Origin: CAYZWU01 sp964482235
Lineage (GTDB): Bacteria; Planctomycetota; B15-G4; CAYZWU01
Direction: 5' to 3'
Length of the DNA: 64,000 nucleotides
Assembly: GCA_964482235.1 (NCBI GenBank)
Contig: CAYZWU010000013.1
Span: forward strand, 1-64,000
The stretch's first letter is position 1. Every line of letters starts with the position of its first letter. Shown here piece after piece: positions 8,172-16,796 of this stretch. The notes under the pieces are model-generated. The model ran no database searches. It was not told where the DNA came from and saw only the letters and a list, made by a program, of their open reading frames with translations. The position numbers were made by a program, and so were the translations under genes.

Positions 8172-10186
8172 TGCTGGAGCCGCCTTCTGGCCCGGGCGAG
8201 GTTGTTCTCGAGAACCTGCCTCAGCCTGAGAGGCAGGTCGCCCTCGATCGCGAGCGCCTTCTGGTACGAGCGGACGGCATCGGCCGCGTTCCCCGACACC
8301 TCGAGCGCTTCGCCCTCGAGGAGGTAGAGCTCGGGATTCGGCTGGCTCAACGCGATGGCCTGCCGGACAGCGGCCAGCGCTTCCGGGATCTTTCTCTGCC
8401 TGAAGCAGACGGCGGCCAGCTCCGCCGCGAACTCGGCGCTGTCCGGTTTCAGCGACAGCCCCCTGCGAAAGATCTTCTCCGCCTCCTGGGGTCTCCTGGC
8501 GTCCTTCAGGTGGACGCCGTAGTGGTAGAGCGAGGCAAGATCGTTCGGGTCGAAGGTCAGCGCCTTCTGGAACTCGACGGCAGCCTCCTCCTTGAGCCTC
8601 CTTGCCTCGACGCCGCCTTTATCCTCGAGGCTCTTCTCGATCAGCGCCAGGCCCAGGTAGGAATGGACCATGCCTTCCTCCTTGTTGACCAGCACCTTTC
8701 TGGGCTCCGCTTTTTCGGCAGCGGGATCGGCGAGCGGCCTCTCCGCTTCCAGGATCCGGAGAGATTTTCTGTAGGCGGCAATCGCCTCGTCGAGCCTGCC
8801 GGCGGTCATGTAGGCTCCGCCCAGGTTCGCGTGGGCCACGGCCGCCTCGTCGGGATAGAGGGCGACCTGGTGTTCCCAGAGGGCAACGGAGTCCTTCCAG
8901 ACCTTGATCTGGTTCACGCAGAGACATCCCAGCGCCACCAGGCAGGCGGCATAGAAGAGGGGGACGGGCTTCACCTTCTTCATCAGGCAACTCTTCCGCT
9001 CGAGGTTCGCCTCCAGGGCGGTGAGCTTGCCGGCAACGAGCAGGCAGATGCTCAGCAGGGGGATGTAGGTGTACCTGTCCGCCGCTGCCTGGCGGCCCAC
9101 CTGGAGGATGCCGAGCACCGGGGCCAGCGTCACGAGGTAGAAGAGCCACGACGCCGGGATCGAGGGCCGCTTCCGACCCCAGGGAGAGAAAGCCGCCACC
9201 GTGAAGAGAACGACCATGACGAGGGAAACCAGGTTGGCCAGGCAATAGGCCGCGGCGGCCGGATCGGTGATCGGATAGACGGGCGCGAGGCCGGCGGGCC
9301 AGACCATCTTCTGCAAATAGAACACGATGGAATGGAAGGCGTTCATCACACGATAGTCGAGGGGGATCCGGCTCAGGGGCATCACGCCCGAATCCTGCGA
9401 ATGGATGGCCAGAAGGCCGCAGAGTACCGAGACAAGAAGAAAGGGGATCTTCTCGAGCAGCAGGCCGGCACGGAAACCGCGCAGGCGGAAGAGGTCCGGC
9501 TTGAACCGGCCGAGGGGCCACCAGTCGAAGATCAGGAAGACCACCGGCAGGGTCACGGCCATCGGCTTGGACAGGAGGGACAGAACGAAGAAGAGGAAGG
9601 TCGGCCAGAGCCGCCACCAGACCCGTCGTTCCGATGAGGCGTACCTGAGATAGCAGAGAATGGAGAGCAGGAAGAAGAACGTGCTCAGGAGGTCCTTGCG
9701 CTCCGTCACCCAGGCCACTGACTCGACGTGCTGCGGATGGATCGCCCAGAGGAGCGCTGCGGCCGATGCCACGCCGATGTCGACGAGACGAACGGGAGGG
9801 GCGGCGCCAGACTCGCCATGCCATCGCCGCGACAGACCGAGAAGGGTGTAGAAGAAATAGAAGGCCAGCAGGCAGTTCGCGGCGTGGAGAACGAGGTTCG
9901 TCGCGTGGTGCGCCCCGGCATCGTCGTTCCAGAGGGACCAGACCGCGGCATGGGAGAGCCAGGTGAGAGGAATCGTGTTCCCGTTCACCGGATTCGTGCA
10001 CATCTCCTTGATCGATGGCCACGACAGGGAGTGGACGAGAGCGTTGTTCAGGATCTCCTCGTGATCGTCCCAGTTGACCCAGTCGTTGGAGAGGGCCGGC
10101 AGGTAGACGAGCGCCGCCGCGACAGCCACGCCAAGGGCCGCTGCAAGCGGTGCCCTTCTCCGGAACACCGCAAAGAGGGATCTCAT
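8168..10186 (-). CDS. TMTC-like membrane protein with C-terminal TPRs
   Basis: 672 residues. About ten N-terminal transmembrane helices (residues 15-430) carry NDWVNWDDHEEI in the first loop and PQHVESVAWVTERKDLLS later. These motifs are shared with TMTC-type O-mannosyltransferase-like proteins common in planctomycetes. The C-terminal 230 residues are TPR helices (for example VAHANLGGAYMTAGRLDEAI). TPRs would bind acceptor proteins, making protein glycosylation plausible. It is the first gene of a two-gene unit with the glycosyltransferase at 6579-8171. Confidence 0.83.
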   Translation of the reverse strand: MRSLFAVFRRRAPLAAALGVAVAAALVYLPALSNDWVNWDDHEEILNNALVHSLSWPSIKEMCTNPVNGNTIPLTWLSHAAVWSLWNDDAGAHHATNLVLHAANCLLAFYFFYTLLGLSRRWHGESGAAPPVRLVDIGVASAAALLWAIHPQHVESVAWVTERKDLLSTFFFLLSILCYLRYASSERRVWWRLWPTFLFFVLSLLSKPMAVTLPVVFLIFDWWPLGRFKPDLFRLRGFRAGLLLEKIPFLLVSVLCGLLAIHSQDSGVMPLSRIPLDYRVMNAFHSIVFYLQKMVWPAGLAPVYPITDPAAAAYCLANLVSLVMVVLFTVAAFSPWGRKRPSIPASWLFYLVTLAPVLGILQVGRQAAADRYTYIPLLSICLLVAGKLTALEANLERKSCLMKKVKPVPLFYAACLVALGCLCVNQIKVWKDSVALWEHQVALYPDEAAVAHANLGGAYMTAGRLDEAIAAYRKSLRILEAERPLADPAAEKAEPRKVLVNKEEGMVHSYLGLALIEKSLEDKGGVEARRLKEEAAVEFQKALTFDPNDLASLYHYGVHLKDARRPQEAEKIFRRGLSLKPDSAEFAAELAAVCFRQRKIPEALAAVRQAIALSQPNPELYLLEGEALEVSGNAADAVRSYQKALAIEGDLPLRLRQVLENNLARARRRLQQ

Positions 10187-10235
10187 CCCTCCGCCGGGCT
10201 CGGGGACAGATTCAACGATTCTCCTTGCCTCCCTG

Positions 10236-12860
10236 TCACTGATCTCCGCCGCTCGTATCAGCGCTCTGATCCCGGAAAGGCTTGTTGTTTGCGTAGCAGG
10301 TCCTCAGGAGGTTGTTGATCTGCATCGCAAGGCCCCTGTTCCGGCTGGCCTGGGCCTGGCGGATCGCCATCGCCGCCGTCTTCTTGGCCTTCTCGAAGTC
10401 GCCGGTCTCGGCGTACGCCGCGGCCAGGGCGTTGAGCGATTCGACACTCCTGTTCTGGAAGAGCTCGCAGGCCTTGGTGGCCATTTCGAGAGCCTCGGCA
10501 CCGGACCTCAGGGAGTCGTCGGGGCAGGTGGCCAGGATCCAGGCCAGGAGCATCAGGGTGTTCTTTCCCTCGGGTGTCGTCTCGAGGCTGCTCCGCAGCA
10601 CGTCGACGGCTTCCCTGTATCGCAGCATCTGCTTCAGCACGTTGGCCCGATTGAAGGCGATGTCCGAGCTGGTCGGATTTTTTTCCGCAGCGAGAGTCAG
10701 CGTGGCGAGCGCCTTGTCCAGCAGGTTGGTCCTGGCCTGGATCATCCCGAGGGTGAGGAGCGTGATCGCCGACTCGGGGTCGAGCTCGACGGCTTTCTCC
10801 AGGTGCCTGATCGCCTGCACCGAGTGTCCTTGATCGGCGAGAGCCTTGCCGAGCATCCTGTAGCTATCGAGGAGAGTCACTTCCTTCTCTTCGCCCTGCT
10901 TCTTCTGGAGCTGCTCCCTGTAGAACCCGGCCGCCTCTTCGATCTTGTCCGCATCGGTGAGAACAACGACCAGCATGACATGCAGGCGGGGTTCGTCGGG
11001 GTGCTTCTCGATGAGCTTCCTGAAGCGCGCCTCGGCCTCGTCGTGGAGGCCCTCGGCATGGAGCATGTTGCCGAGCGTCACGAGCGTCGTGTCGATGCCG
11101 ATCTCGTACTGCTCGAGGATCTTCAGCTGCTCGATGGCTGCCTTGCGGTCCCCGAAACCCTCGAGAAGGGTGGCCAGCGTGAACCGCGCGTCGTGCCGTT
11201 CCGGCCGCTGCTCGAGGATCTTTTCCAGGATCGGAACGAGCTCATCGGTCCGACCCTGCTGCTGCATCAGCTGCATCAACGTCTTCAGGGGATTGACGAA
11301 ATCCGGATTGATCTCGATCAGCTTCTGCAGATGGTCCACGGCCGTGACGCTCTTGCCTATCGCGATCAGCAGCTGCGCCTGGGTGAACAGGTTGATCTCG
11401 TCCTTGTGGTCCTTCGGGTCCTTGTCGTTCATGCGCAGGAGGGCGACCTCGTTGAGATCGCCGGACTGACTGACGAGCACCTCGCCTTCTTCCGGATCCG
11501 GGAGCTCCGGTTTACCGATCAGGAGCTCGAACATCTCGGTCCGCATCGCCTCGACGCGGTCCGGGTGCTCTGCAGCCACGTTCTTGGCCTCCGCCGGATC
11601 GTTATTCAGGTCGTAGAGCTCGGGGGTGGGGGCCTGGATGTACTTCCAGCCGTCCTTGCGCAGCGAACGGGGCGGCGCAAGGCTCGGATCGAGCTGGATG
11701 AAGGGTACCAGGGATTCGCTGTAGGCCGAGAGCTGGCTGTCGCCGGCCGGATCGTCGATCAGGGAGACCAGGCTCTTGGCGTTCCGGATGTCGGTCTTCG
11801 GCTCCGCATCGATAAGGTCGAGGATCGTGGGGACCACATCGATCAGACGCACCTGGGCATCGTTCGTCCCGCCGCCGGTGATCCGTTCAGGCATGGAGAA
11901 GATCAGGGGGACGCGCGTCGTCGAGTCGTAGAGGAACCATGAGTGCACCGTCTCCTTGTGCTGGCCCAGAGATTCGCCGAAGCCGGACGTGAGGACGACG
12001 AGGGTCTTCTCCCTCAGGCCGAGGCTGTCGAGCTCGTCGAGCAGCTTGCCCACCTGGTGATCCACGAAGGCGAGCTCGCCCATGAAAGGATCCTTGGGGA
12101 ATTTCTCGGCATAGCCGGCCGGAGGCATCGAAGGGGCGCTGGCGTCGTTGATGTGGGTCCAGAGGAAGAAGGGCTCGTCCTTTCTCGCCCTGAGCCAGAT
12201 GATGGCGCTGTTCACCACCTCCTCGGCGTTGAAGTTGCTCGGAGCGGGCTGCCTGTTCTGCTGTCTCTGGCCTCCCGGTCCTCCCTGCCCCGGAACGCCC
12301 GAGAGGGAGACGTTGGTCTCGAAGAGCCCCTGGTCGAGCTGGCACTGCTTGAAGAAGTCGGGTGATCCGAAGCGGCCGGCAGTGGAGTAGTTCTTGTTCC
12401 TCAGGATCTCGCCGAGAGTGATGTGCCCTGCCCCCAGCGGTTTGGTCCCGCTGAACCGGAAACCGTTGACGAAGGGATAGGTGGCTGTCATCAGCGAGGC
12501 CATGGCCGGCGTCGACTGGGGCGTCGGGGTCGTACACTGCGTGAAGAGGAATCCGCTCTTGGCCAGCTTGTTGATGTTGGGCGTCACGTCGGGGTCGTAA
12601 CCGATGCAGCCGAGCCTGTCTGTCCGGACTCCGTCGAGGGTGATGACGAGGACGGAGATCCCCTTCTCCTCCTCGCCGAAGGAGAGATACCCCTGCTTGT
12701 AGAGGAGTCCCACCACCACGACGGCCAGGACCACGATGACGGCGACGATCCATTTCACGTCGCTCTTCTTGCTCGTGTCCCTTGGCGGCTCTGCGGCATC
12801 GACTTCCGAAGGGACATTGTTTTCGTTCGTGTCGTCGATCTGTTTTTCGTTCTCTTCCAC
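10236..12860 (-). CDS. Membrane-anchored sulfatase/phosphatase-fold protein fused to TPRs, active site degenerate
   Basis: 874 residues from GTG 12860 (CAGGAGA 8 bases upstream). There is a charged N-terminus, one helix (about 37-54), an alkaline-phosphatase/sulfatase-fold domain (about 68-420) and TPR repeats (about 480-850). The fold is clear from VLVITLDGVRTDRLGCIGYD and the LGQHKE/RVPLIF region. Key residues are changed: the N-terminal metal pair DD is D76-G77, the nucleophile box C/S-x-P-S-R is S116-T-P-A-M120, and the TSDHG metal motif is T-S-G293-F294-G. The domain is therefore probably not a working sulfatase; it may bind rather than cleave. The Gln/Gly/Pro-rich loop at about 188-208 is an insertion. 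Confidence 0.85.
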   Translation of the reverse strand: MEENEKQIDDTNENNVPSEVDAAEPPRDTSKKSDVKWIVAVIVVLAVVVVGLLYKQGYLSFGEEEKGISVLVITLDGVRTDRLGCIGYDPDVTPNINKLAKSGFLFTQCTTPTPQSTPAMASLMTATYPFVNGFRFSGTKPLGAGHITLGEILRNKNYSTAGRFGSPDFFKQCQLDQGLFETNVSLSGVPGQGGPGGQRQQNRQPAPSNFNAEEVVNSAIIWLRARKDEPFFLWTHINDASAPSMPPAGYAEKFPKDPFMGELAFVDHQVGKLLDELDSLGLREKTLVVLTSGFGESLGQHKETVHSWFLYDSTTRVPLIFSMPERITGGGTNDAQVRLIDVVPTILDLIDAEPKTDIRNAKSLVSLIDDPAGDSQLSAYSESLVPFIQLDPSLAPPRSLRKDGWKYIQAPTPELYDLNNDPAEAKNVAAEHPDRVEAMRTEMFELLIGKPELPDPEEGEVLVSQSGDLNEVALLRMNDKDPKDHKDEINLFTQAQLLIAIGKSVTAVDHLQKLIEINPDFVNPLKTLMQLMQQQGRTDELVPILEKILEQRPERHDARFTLATLLEGFGDRKAAIEQLKILEQYEIGIDTTLVTLGNMLHAEGLHDEAEARFRKLIEKHPDEPRLHVMLVVVLTDADKIEEAAGFYREQLQKKQGEEKEVTLLDSYRMLGKALADQGHSVQAIRHLEKAVELDPESAITLLTLGMIQARTNLLDKALATLTLAAEKNPTSSDIAFNRANVLKQMLRYREAVDVLRSSLETTPEGKNTLMLLAWILATCPDDSLRSGAEALEMATKACELFQNRSVESLNALAAAYAETGDFEKAKKTAAMAIRQAQASRNRGLAMQINNLLRTCYANNKPFRDQSADTSGGDQ

Positions 12861-12910
12861 GTGTCGAATCTCCTGCTTGATCTGTTGATCGTGCTTTTTC
12901 CGGAACCGCC

Positions 12911-13747
12911 TCAGAGGCTGTGGGGGATCAGGTACATGGCAATGGCCAGCAATCCCGCCGCCAGGGCGAAGAGCCCGGCGTGCCTTCCCGGTCTGCGGCT
13001 CAGAACGAGCGAGGCCAGTCCCCAGAAGATCAGGGTTACCTGGGTCTTGTTGTCAGTGATATCGTCTCCAAACGGCACGGCTTCCCAGGTCACCCGGAAA
13101 ACGTACCAGTTCATTGCAATGCCAAAGGGCAGCCCGCCGGTGAACATGAAAGCCCAGGCCCACCAGGCGAGCCGGGCCGCGTCCGGTGCGGCTCGTTTCC
13201 AAACGAGGTCGACGGCGCCGAAAAGGGCCAGAAAGAGGAGGGTGATCCCCATGAACATGCAGAGGATATGGGGAATCAGCACCCAGGCCGGCACCTCGCC
13301 CTCGTACTTCAGGGTCATCGGTTTATCGTCTTTTTGGGCGAGAATGATTCGAAGGTTCTCCTCTTCGCTGCCGGTGACGAAGCGATAGAGGAAGCGTGTT
13401 CCAATGGGAAGCGGGGGGATCTCGAAGCCGAGGCAGGTGCCGCCATCGTCATTCTTCTTGATCTCGTGGACCGGATAGTAGTCCCAGCCCGGCTGTGGAT
13501 CGTCCGTAACCTCGGTTCTGCCTTGCACTTTCAGCGGGAGCGCGGCCCCGTCCCTTTCCGGGCCGTCCACCACGACCTCGAGAGTCGCCGGACCGTCGCC
13601 CTTGTGATTGCGCGGGGCGGTGTGTTGCACGGTCAGCTCGCCGCAGCGGCCTTCCACCGTGTACTCCCGGTTCGGCCCGAAGTACCTGGTCTGGATGAAA
13701 AGGGCCACCGTCAGCAGGATCGCGACCGATATCCTGATGGATTTCAT
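12911..13747 (-). CDS. Membrane protein of unknown function
   Basis: 278 residues. It has an N-terminal signal or anchor helix (about 4-20), then an extracytoplasmic beta-rich region to about residue 170 (LEVVVDGPERDGAALPLKV). About four transmembrane helices follow (roughly 172-197, 208-232, 240-255 and 258-275). I do not recognise the family. It lies 50 bases upstream of the sulfatase-TPR gene on the same strand and may share its transcript. Its start is divergent from the KDG kinase gene, with 180 bases between. Confidence 0.72.
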   Translation of the reverse strand: MKSIRISVAILLTVALFIQTRYFGPNREYTVEGRCGELTVQHTAPRNHKGDGPATLEVVVDGPERDGAALPLKVQGRTEVTDDPQPGWDYYPVHEIKKNDDGGTCLGFEIPPLPIGTRFLYRFVTGSEEENLRIILAQKDDKPMTLKYEGEVPAWVLIPHILCMFMGITLLFLALFGAVDLVWKRAAPDAARLAWWAWAFMFTGGLPFGIAMNWYVFRVTWEAVPFGDDITDNKTQVTLIFWGLASLVLSRRPGRHAGLFALAAGLLAIAMYLIPHSL

Positions 13748-13779
13748 CGGTTCTCCACTACACGTAATTAAACACGGAT

Positions 13780-13811
13780 CCGTTGAACCGTGCTCATGCC
13801 TGTTCCAACGG
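13780..13811. promoter_or_regulatory. Possible operator: inverted repeat between divergent genes
   Basis: CCGTTGAAC (13780-13788) is mirrored by GTTCCAACGG (13802-13811), with one unpaired base. It lies in the 180-base divergent gap between the membrane protein gene and the KDG kinase gene, in locally AT-rich DNA (TTAATAG and TTTTAAATAG follow). A dimeric regulator could bind here. No regulator gene is adjacent, and a repeat this short may be chance. Confidence 0.25.
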
Positions 13812-13927
13812 TCAAGTTAATAGTTTTAAATAGCGCCGGACCCCATGGGAAGCAAAAAGGGGTTTTACCGCCAATTTTCGCCGGAGGATGCCTTTCTCCG
13901 ATCGGTGATGGATCAAGGAGGTCTGCC

Positions 13928-15019
13928 ATGTTTTTTCCATTTCGGCCCGCGTCCGAGAGCCGCTATGACCTGCTGAGCCTGGGCGAGTGCATGGTCCGGC
14001 TTTCCCCTCCGGGGCACGGGAGGATAGAGCTTGCCACGAATCTCGAGGTCTGGGTGGGGGGCGGCGAGTACAACGTGGCCTGCGCCCTTTCGCGCCTCGG
14101 CCTGCGGACAGCCTGGGTTGGCGGACTGGTGGACAATCCCGTGGGAAGGATCATCGAGAACCATGCGCGCCAGGCCGGAGTCGATCTCTCCCATGCCGTG
14201 ACCCTGCCCTTCGACGGAGTGGGCAGGGCGGCGCGTATCGGATTGAACTTCACCGAGGTGGGCACGGGAATCCGTCCCAGCCGCACGATCTACGACCGCG
14301 GCCATGCCGCCACGAGCCTTCTGAAGCCGGGCGACGTGGACTGGGAGAAGCTCTTCGAGGAGCTGGGTGTGCGCTGGTTCCACACGGGCGGGATCTTCAC
14401 CGCCCTGTCGCCGGGCACCGCGGCGGTGGCCGGGGAGGCGGTGGAGGCGGCCCGGAAGGCGGGGGTGCTCGTCTCGTACGATCTCAACTTCCGGTCGAAG
14501 CTCTGGAGCAGCGACGAGGCGATCCGCGCCACCGAGCCGCTGGTCCCGTTCATCGACTGCCTCTTCGGCAATGAGGAGGATTTCCAGAAGTCCCTCGGCC
14601 GCCGGGTCGAGGGAGTGGAGGAAAAGCTCGACGACCTGCCCGTGGCGTCGTACCGGGAGATGGTCCGCAAGCTGGCCGGGGAGTTTCCCGGGCTCAAGGC
14701 GATCGGCACGACGCTGCGCGAGGTGACGAGCGCCACGGAGAACAACTGGTCCGCTATCCTCTATGCCGCAGGCGAGAAGCGTTTCTACCAGGGGCCCCGC
14801 TACGAGAGGTTGATCGTGGAGGACCGCGTGGGCGGGGGCGACGGCTTCGTCAGCGGCCTCGCCTGGAGCCTCCTGTCCGGCGACGATCTGCAGTGCGCCG
14901 TCGACTGTGGAACGGCGCACGGCGCCCTGGTGCAGACCACGCGGGGCGACACGTCGCAGGTCACGGCCTCGGAGCTCCGGGAGATCGCGCGAGGCGGATC
15001 GGCGCGGATCGTCAGGTAG
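13928..15019 (+). CDS. kdgK: PfkB-family sugar kinase, probably 2-keto-3-deoxygluconate kinase
   Basis: 363 residues from ATG 13928, which has a near-perfect AAGGAGGT six bases upstream; an upstream in-frame start lacks one. N-terminal SLGECMVRLSPPG and GGGEYNVACALSRLG are PfkB signature 1 elements typical of KDG kinases. The C-terminal EDRVGGGDGFVSGLAWSLL holds the anion hole and catalytic Asp (GGGD). The enzyme would phosphorylate 2-keto-3-deoxygluconate to KDPG in the cytoplasm. The KDPG aldolase gene 87 bases downstream supports this substrate over fructose or ribose. There is a small insertion around residues 220-240 (RRVEGVEEKLDDLP). Confidence 0.88.
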   Translation: MFFPFRPASESRYDLLSLGECMVRLSPPGHGRIELATNLEVWVGGGEYNVACALSRLGLRTAWVGGLVDNPVGRIIENHARQAGVDLSHAVTLPFDGVGRAARIGLNFTEVGTGIRPSRTIYDRGHAATSLLKPGDVDWEKLFEELGVRWFHTGGIFTALSPGTAAVAGEAVEAARKAGVLVSYDLNFRSKLWSSDEAIRATEPLVPFIDCLFGNEEDFQKSLGRRVEGVEEKLDDLPVASYREMVRKLAGEFPGLKAIGTTLREVTSATENNWSAILYAAGEKRFYQGPRYERLIVEDRVGGGDGFVSGLAWSLLSGDDLQCAVDCGTAHGALVQTTRGDTSQVTASELREIARGGSARIVR

Positions 15020-15106
15020 CTATTGGAAAACGCGCCTCGATCGGACAGGGAATTGTTCGCTGCCGCGTTCGAGGCCTTCAGGAAACCGATCAACGGGGAG
15101 GTGAGG

Positions 15107-15736
15107 ATGGAGTCCGGCAGCAGCGTCGTAGCCCGCCTGGAAGAGCTCAAGGTCATACCCGTGGCAGCCGTCGAGGATGCCTCCGATGCCGTCCCCCTCG
15201 CCGAAGCGCTGAAGGCGGGGCGCCTTCCTTGCCTCGAGATCACATTCCGGACCGAGGCGGCGGCCGACGCGCTGGCCCGGGCTGCATCGGTCTCCGGTCT
15301 GCTGGTGGGGGCGGGGACGGTGATCACGGCCGGGCAGGCCGCCGCTGCGGTCGACGCCGGGGCGTCGTTTCTCGTTTCACCCGGCATCGAGCCGAAGGTG
15401 ATCGAGTATGGTCTGAAACGCGGCGTGCCGGTGTTTCCGGGAGTGACCACGCCGACGGAGATCCTGACCGCCCTTTCCTTCGGCCTCGACGTGTTGAAGT
15501 TCTTCCCGGCCGAGGCGTCGGGCGGCCCGAAGATGCTGAAGGCCGTGAGCAGCCCCTTCGCCGGCGTGCGATTCATCCCGACTGGAGGCATCGATGCCGG
15601 CAACCTGTCCGCCTACCTGGCCCTGTCCTGCGTCCTCGCCTGCGGCGGCAGCTGGCTGGCGGGAAAGAAGCTGGTGGCGGAGCACAGCTTCGACGAGATC
15701 ACCCGGCTGGCCCGGGAGGCGCTGGCTCTTTGTTGA
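15107..15736 (+). CDS. eda: KDPG/KHG aldolase
   Basis: 209 residues from ATG 15107, preceded by GGGGAGGTGAGG; a TTG start 84 bases upstream is possible but would add a non-family tail. Class I aldolase motifs are complete: catalytic Glu in CLEITFRTEAA, VGAGTVI, FLVSPGIEPKVI, PVFPGVTTPTEI, the Schiff-base Lys in LKFFPAEASGG, and the phosphate-binding FIPTGGI. It splits 2-keto-3-deoxy-6-phosphogluconate into pyruvate and glyceraldehyde-3-phosphate. With the upstream kinase it completes the lower Entner-Doudoroff or uronate pathway. The first hairpin repeat begins 64 bases after its stop. Confidence 0.93.
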   Translation: MESGSSVVARLEELKVIPVAAVEDASDAVPLAEALKAGRLPCLEITFRTEAAADALARAASVSGLLVGAGTVITAGQAAAAVDAGASFLVSPGIEPKVIEYGLKRGVPVFPGVTTPTEILTALSFGLDVLKFFPAEASGGPKMLKAVSSPFAGVRFIPTGGIDAGNLSAYLALSCVLACGGSWLAGKKLVAEHSFDEITRLAREALALC

Positions 15737-15800
15737 TGAGCTATCACGGATTGTCTGAAGCTGGATACTGCTTGAAGCTGCCTGATAGTTTGCCTGCGGG

Positions 15801-15876
15801 CGGTTTCGTCCGCTCCTTTCCAGCCCACTGACGTCGGAAGACCTTTAGGTGGGCTGGAAAGAAGCGGACGAAACCG
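15801..15876. repeat. Hairpin element, copy 1
   Basis: Arms 15801-15828 and 15849-15876 pair over 28 positions with one mismatch (15815/15862), around a 20-base loop 15829-15848. The inner eight pairs (CAGCCCAC/GTGGGCTG), the loop start TGACGTCGGAAG, the loop end TTTAG and the basal CGG/CCG are shared with copies 2 and 3. The remaining arm sequence is unique. The loop lacks the CCT of the CCTCCTTTA seen in the other two copies. Confidence 0.95.
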
Positions 15877-16184
15877 ATTAGGTGGGATTTCCTTGAACAG
15901 GTAGACAGGGATTACAGTTCTTGACAGCCCACCCCGAAATCAGATCGACTCGAGGTACTTTTGTCCCAACCGACGATACCGAGTCCGCGCAATATTGGTT
16001 CATTCCCGCAATGGATACCGTACCTGCGAAGAATCTCTCGGCGCTCTGGCTGTAGCGGATAATGCGCTGGCTCGGTACTACGAGTCTCAGCAACAGAAAC
16101 ACTATCTGGCTTCGACATCATCAAGGCAGTATCGGGCGATGATGAAATTCATTCTTCGAACTGTACTGCGAAATCGAACTCAAT

Positions 16185-16263
16185 CGGCTGTGGCTGGTTC
16201 TATTCAGCCCACTGACGCCGGAAGACCTCCTTTAGGTGGGCTGAATAGAACCAGCCACTGCCG
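16185..16263. repeat. Hairpin element, copy 2
   Basis: Arms 16185-16212 and 16236-16263 pair over 28 positions with one mismatch (T16189/T16259); the inner 23 pairs are perfect. The 23-base loop at 16213-16235 contains CCTCCTTTA (16226-16234). It lies about 120 bases beyond the 3' end of the zinc-ribbon bactofilin-type gene. A tail, GCCGCCGGCAATCTCCC and following bases (16260-16285), recurs after copy 3. Confidence 0.95.
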
Positions 16264-16382
16264 CCGGCAATCTCCCATTGCAGGCAGGTGATCTCCTGCA
16301 CCATGATCTCCCGTCAGAAGCCCTCTGGTGACCAATCGGCCTCGTTCTCCGTTTTTCGTGCCGGGTATTCTCTCGCGGCACT

Positions 16383-16790
16383 CTACACGCCCCGCTCACC
16401 TCCCTCCACCAGGAAGTAGCCCTCGCGGATCACGGCTCCTTCCTCGACCACCAGCGTGCCGGCCTTGAGGTCCCCCCTCCACACCGAGCGCTTGCTCAAC
16501 CGGACCTCGCCCCCGGTCAGGGCCTCGATGCACTGAAGCCTTCCCTCCACCTCGATCCCCTCGTGAGCCACGATCCGGTTCTGGGCCACGGCATGACCCT
16601 TTCTACGGACGATGAGCCTGCCGCAGGTCTCGAAGTTGATGACACCCTTGTAGCTCTTGACCACGATGTCCTCTACCAGCAAGGTCTTCTGGCAGCTCGG
16701 GCAGTGCGTGGACATGGTACGGAGGCTTATCTCGAGTCGATGACCGCAGTGATAGCAGGAAACGGTTTTGGGGCCGCTGGCTTTGGCCAT
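16383..16790 (-). CDS. Bactofilin-like protein with N-terminal zinc ribbon
   Basis: 135 residues. Two Cys pairs, CYHCG and CPSC (residues about 12-34), form a predicted zinc ribbon. The remainder is a short beta-helix pattern of alternating small and hydrophobic residues (YKGVINFETCGRLIVRRKG, then GTLVVEEGAVIREG), as in polymer-forming bactofilins. It starts 6 bases after the stop of the bactofilin gene upstream and is clearly cotranscribed. It may cap or anchor bactofilin filaments. The zinc ribbon is visible; the bactofilin-like part is an inference from repeat pattern and neighbour. Confidence 0.75.
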   Translation of the reverse strand: MAKASGPKTVSCYHCGHRLEISLRTMSTHCPSCQKTLLVEDIVVKSYKGVINFETCGRLIVRRKGHAVAQNRIVAHEGIEVEGRLQCIEALTGGEVRLSKRSVWRGDLKAGTLVVEEGAVIREGYFLVEGGERGV

Positions 16791-16796
16791 GGAAAC

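Larger units (their letters stand above)
15737..16382. other. Gene-free stretch with two hairpin repeats and unassigned lower-GC DNA
   Basis: The 646 bases between the aldolase and the bactofilin-type gene hold hairpin copies 1 and 2. The roughly 310 bases between them are visibly less GC-rich than the flanks. Short open frames exist here (for example 15995-16291 plus and 15878-16102 minus), but none has a ribosome site, family resemblance or normal codon pattern. The plus frame runs straight through hairpin 2. The stretch may be a decayed gene or a mobile-element remnant; I could not identify either. Confidence 0.6.

Noticed and set aside
15801..15876. Rho-independent terminator of the aldolase gene
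   Set aside because: The stem is far longer than a typical terminator, the loop is 20 bases and no T-run follows on either strand.
15995..16291. 98-residue open frame across hairpin 2
   Set aside because: It runs through both arms and the loop of the repeat element, lacks a ribosome site and resembles nothing known.
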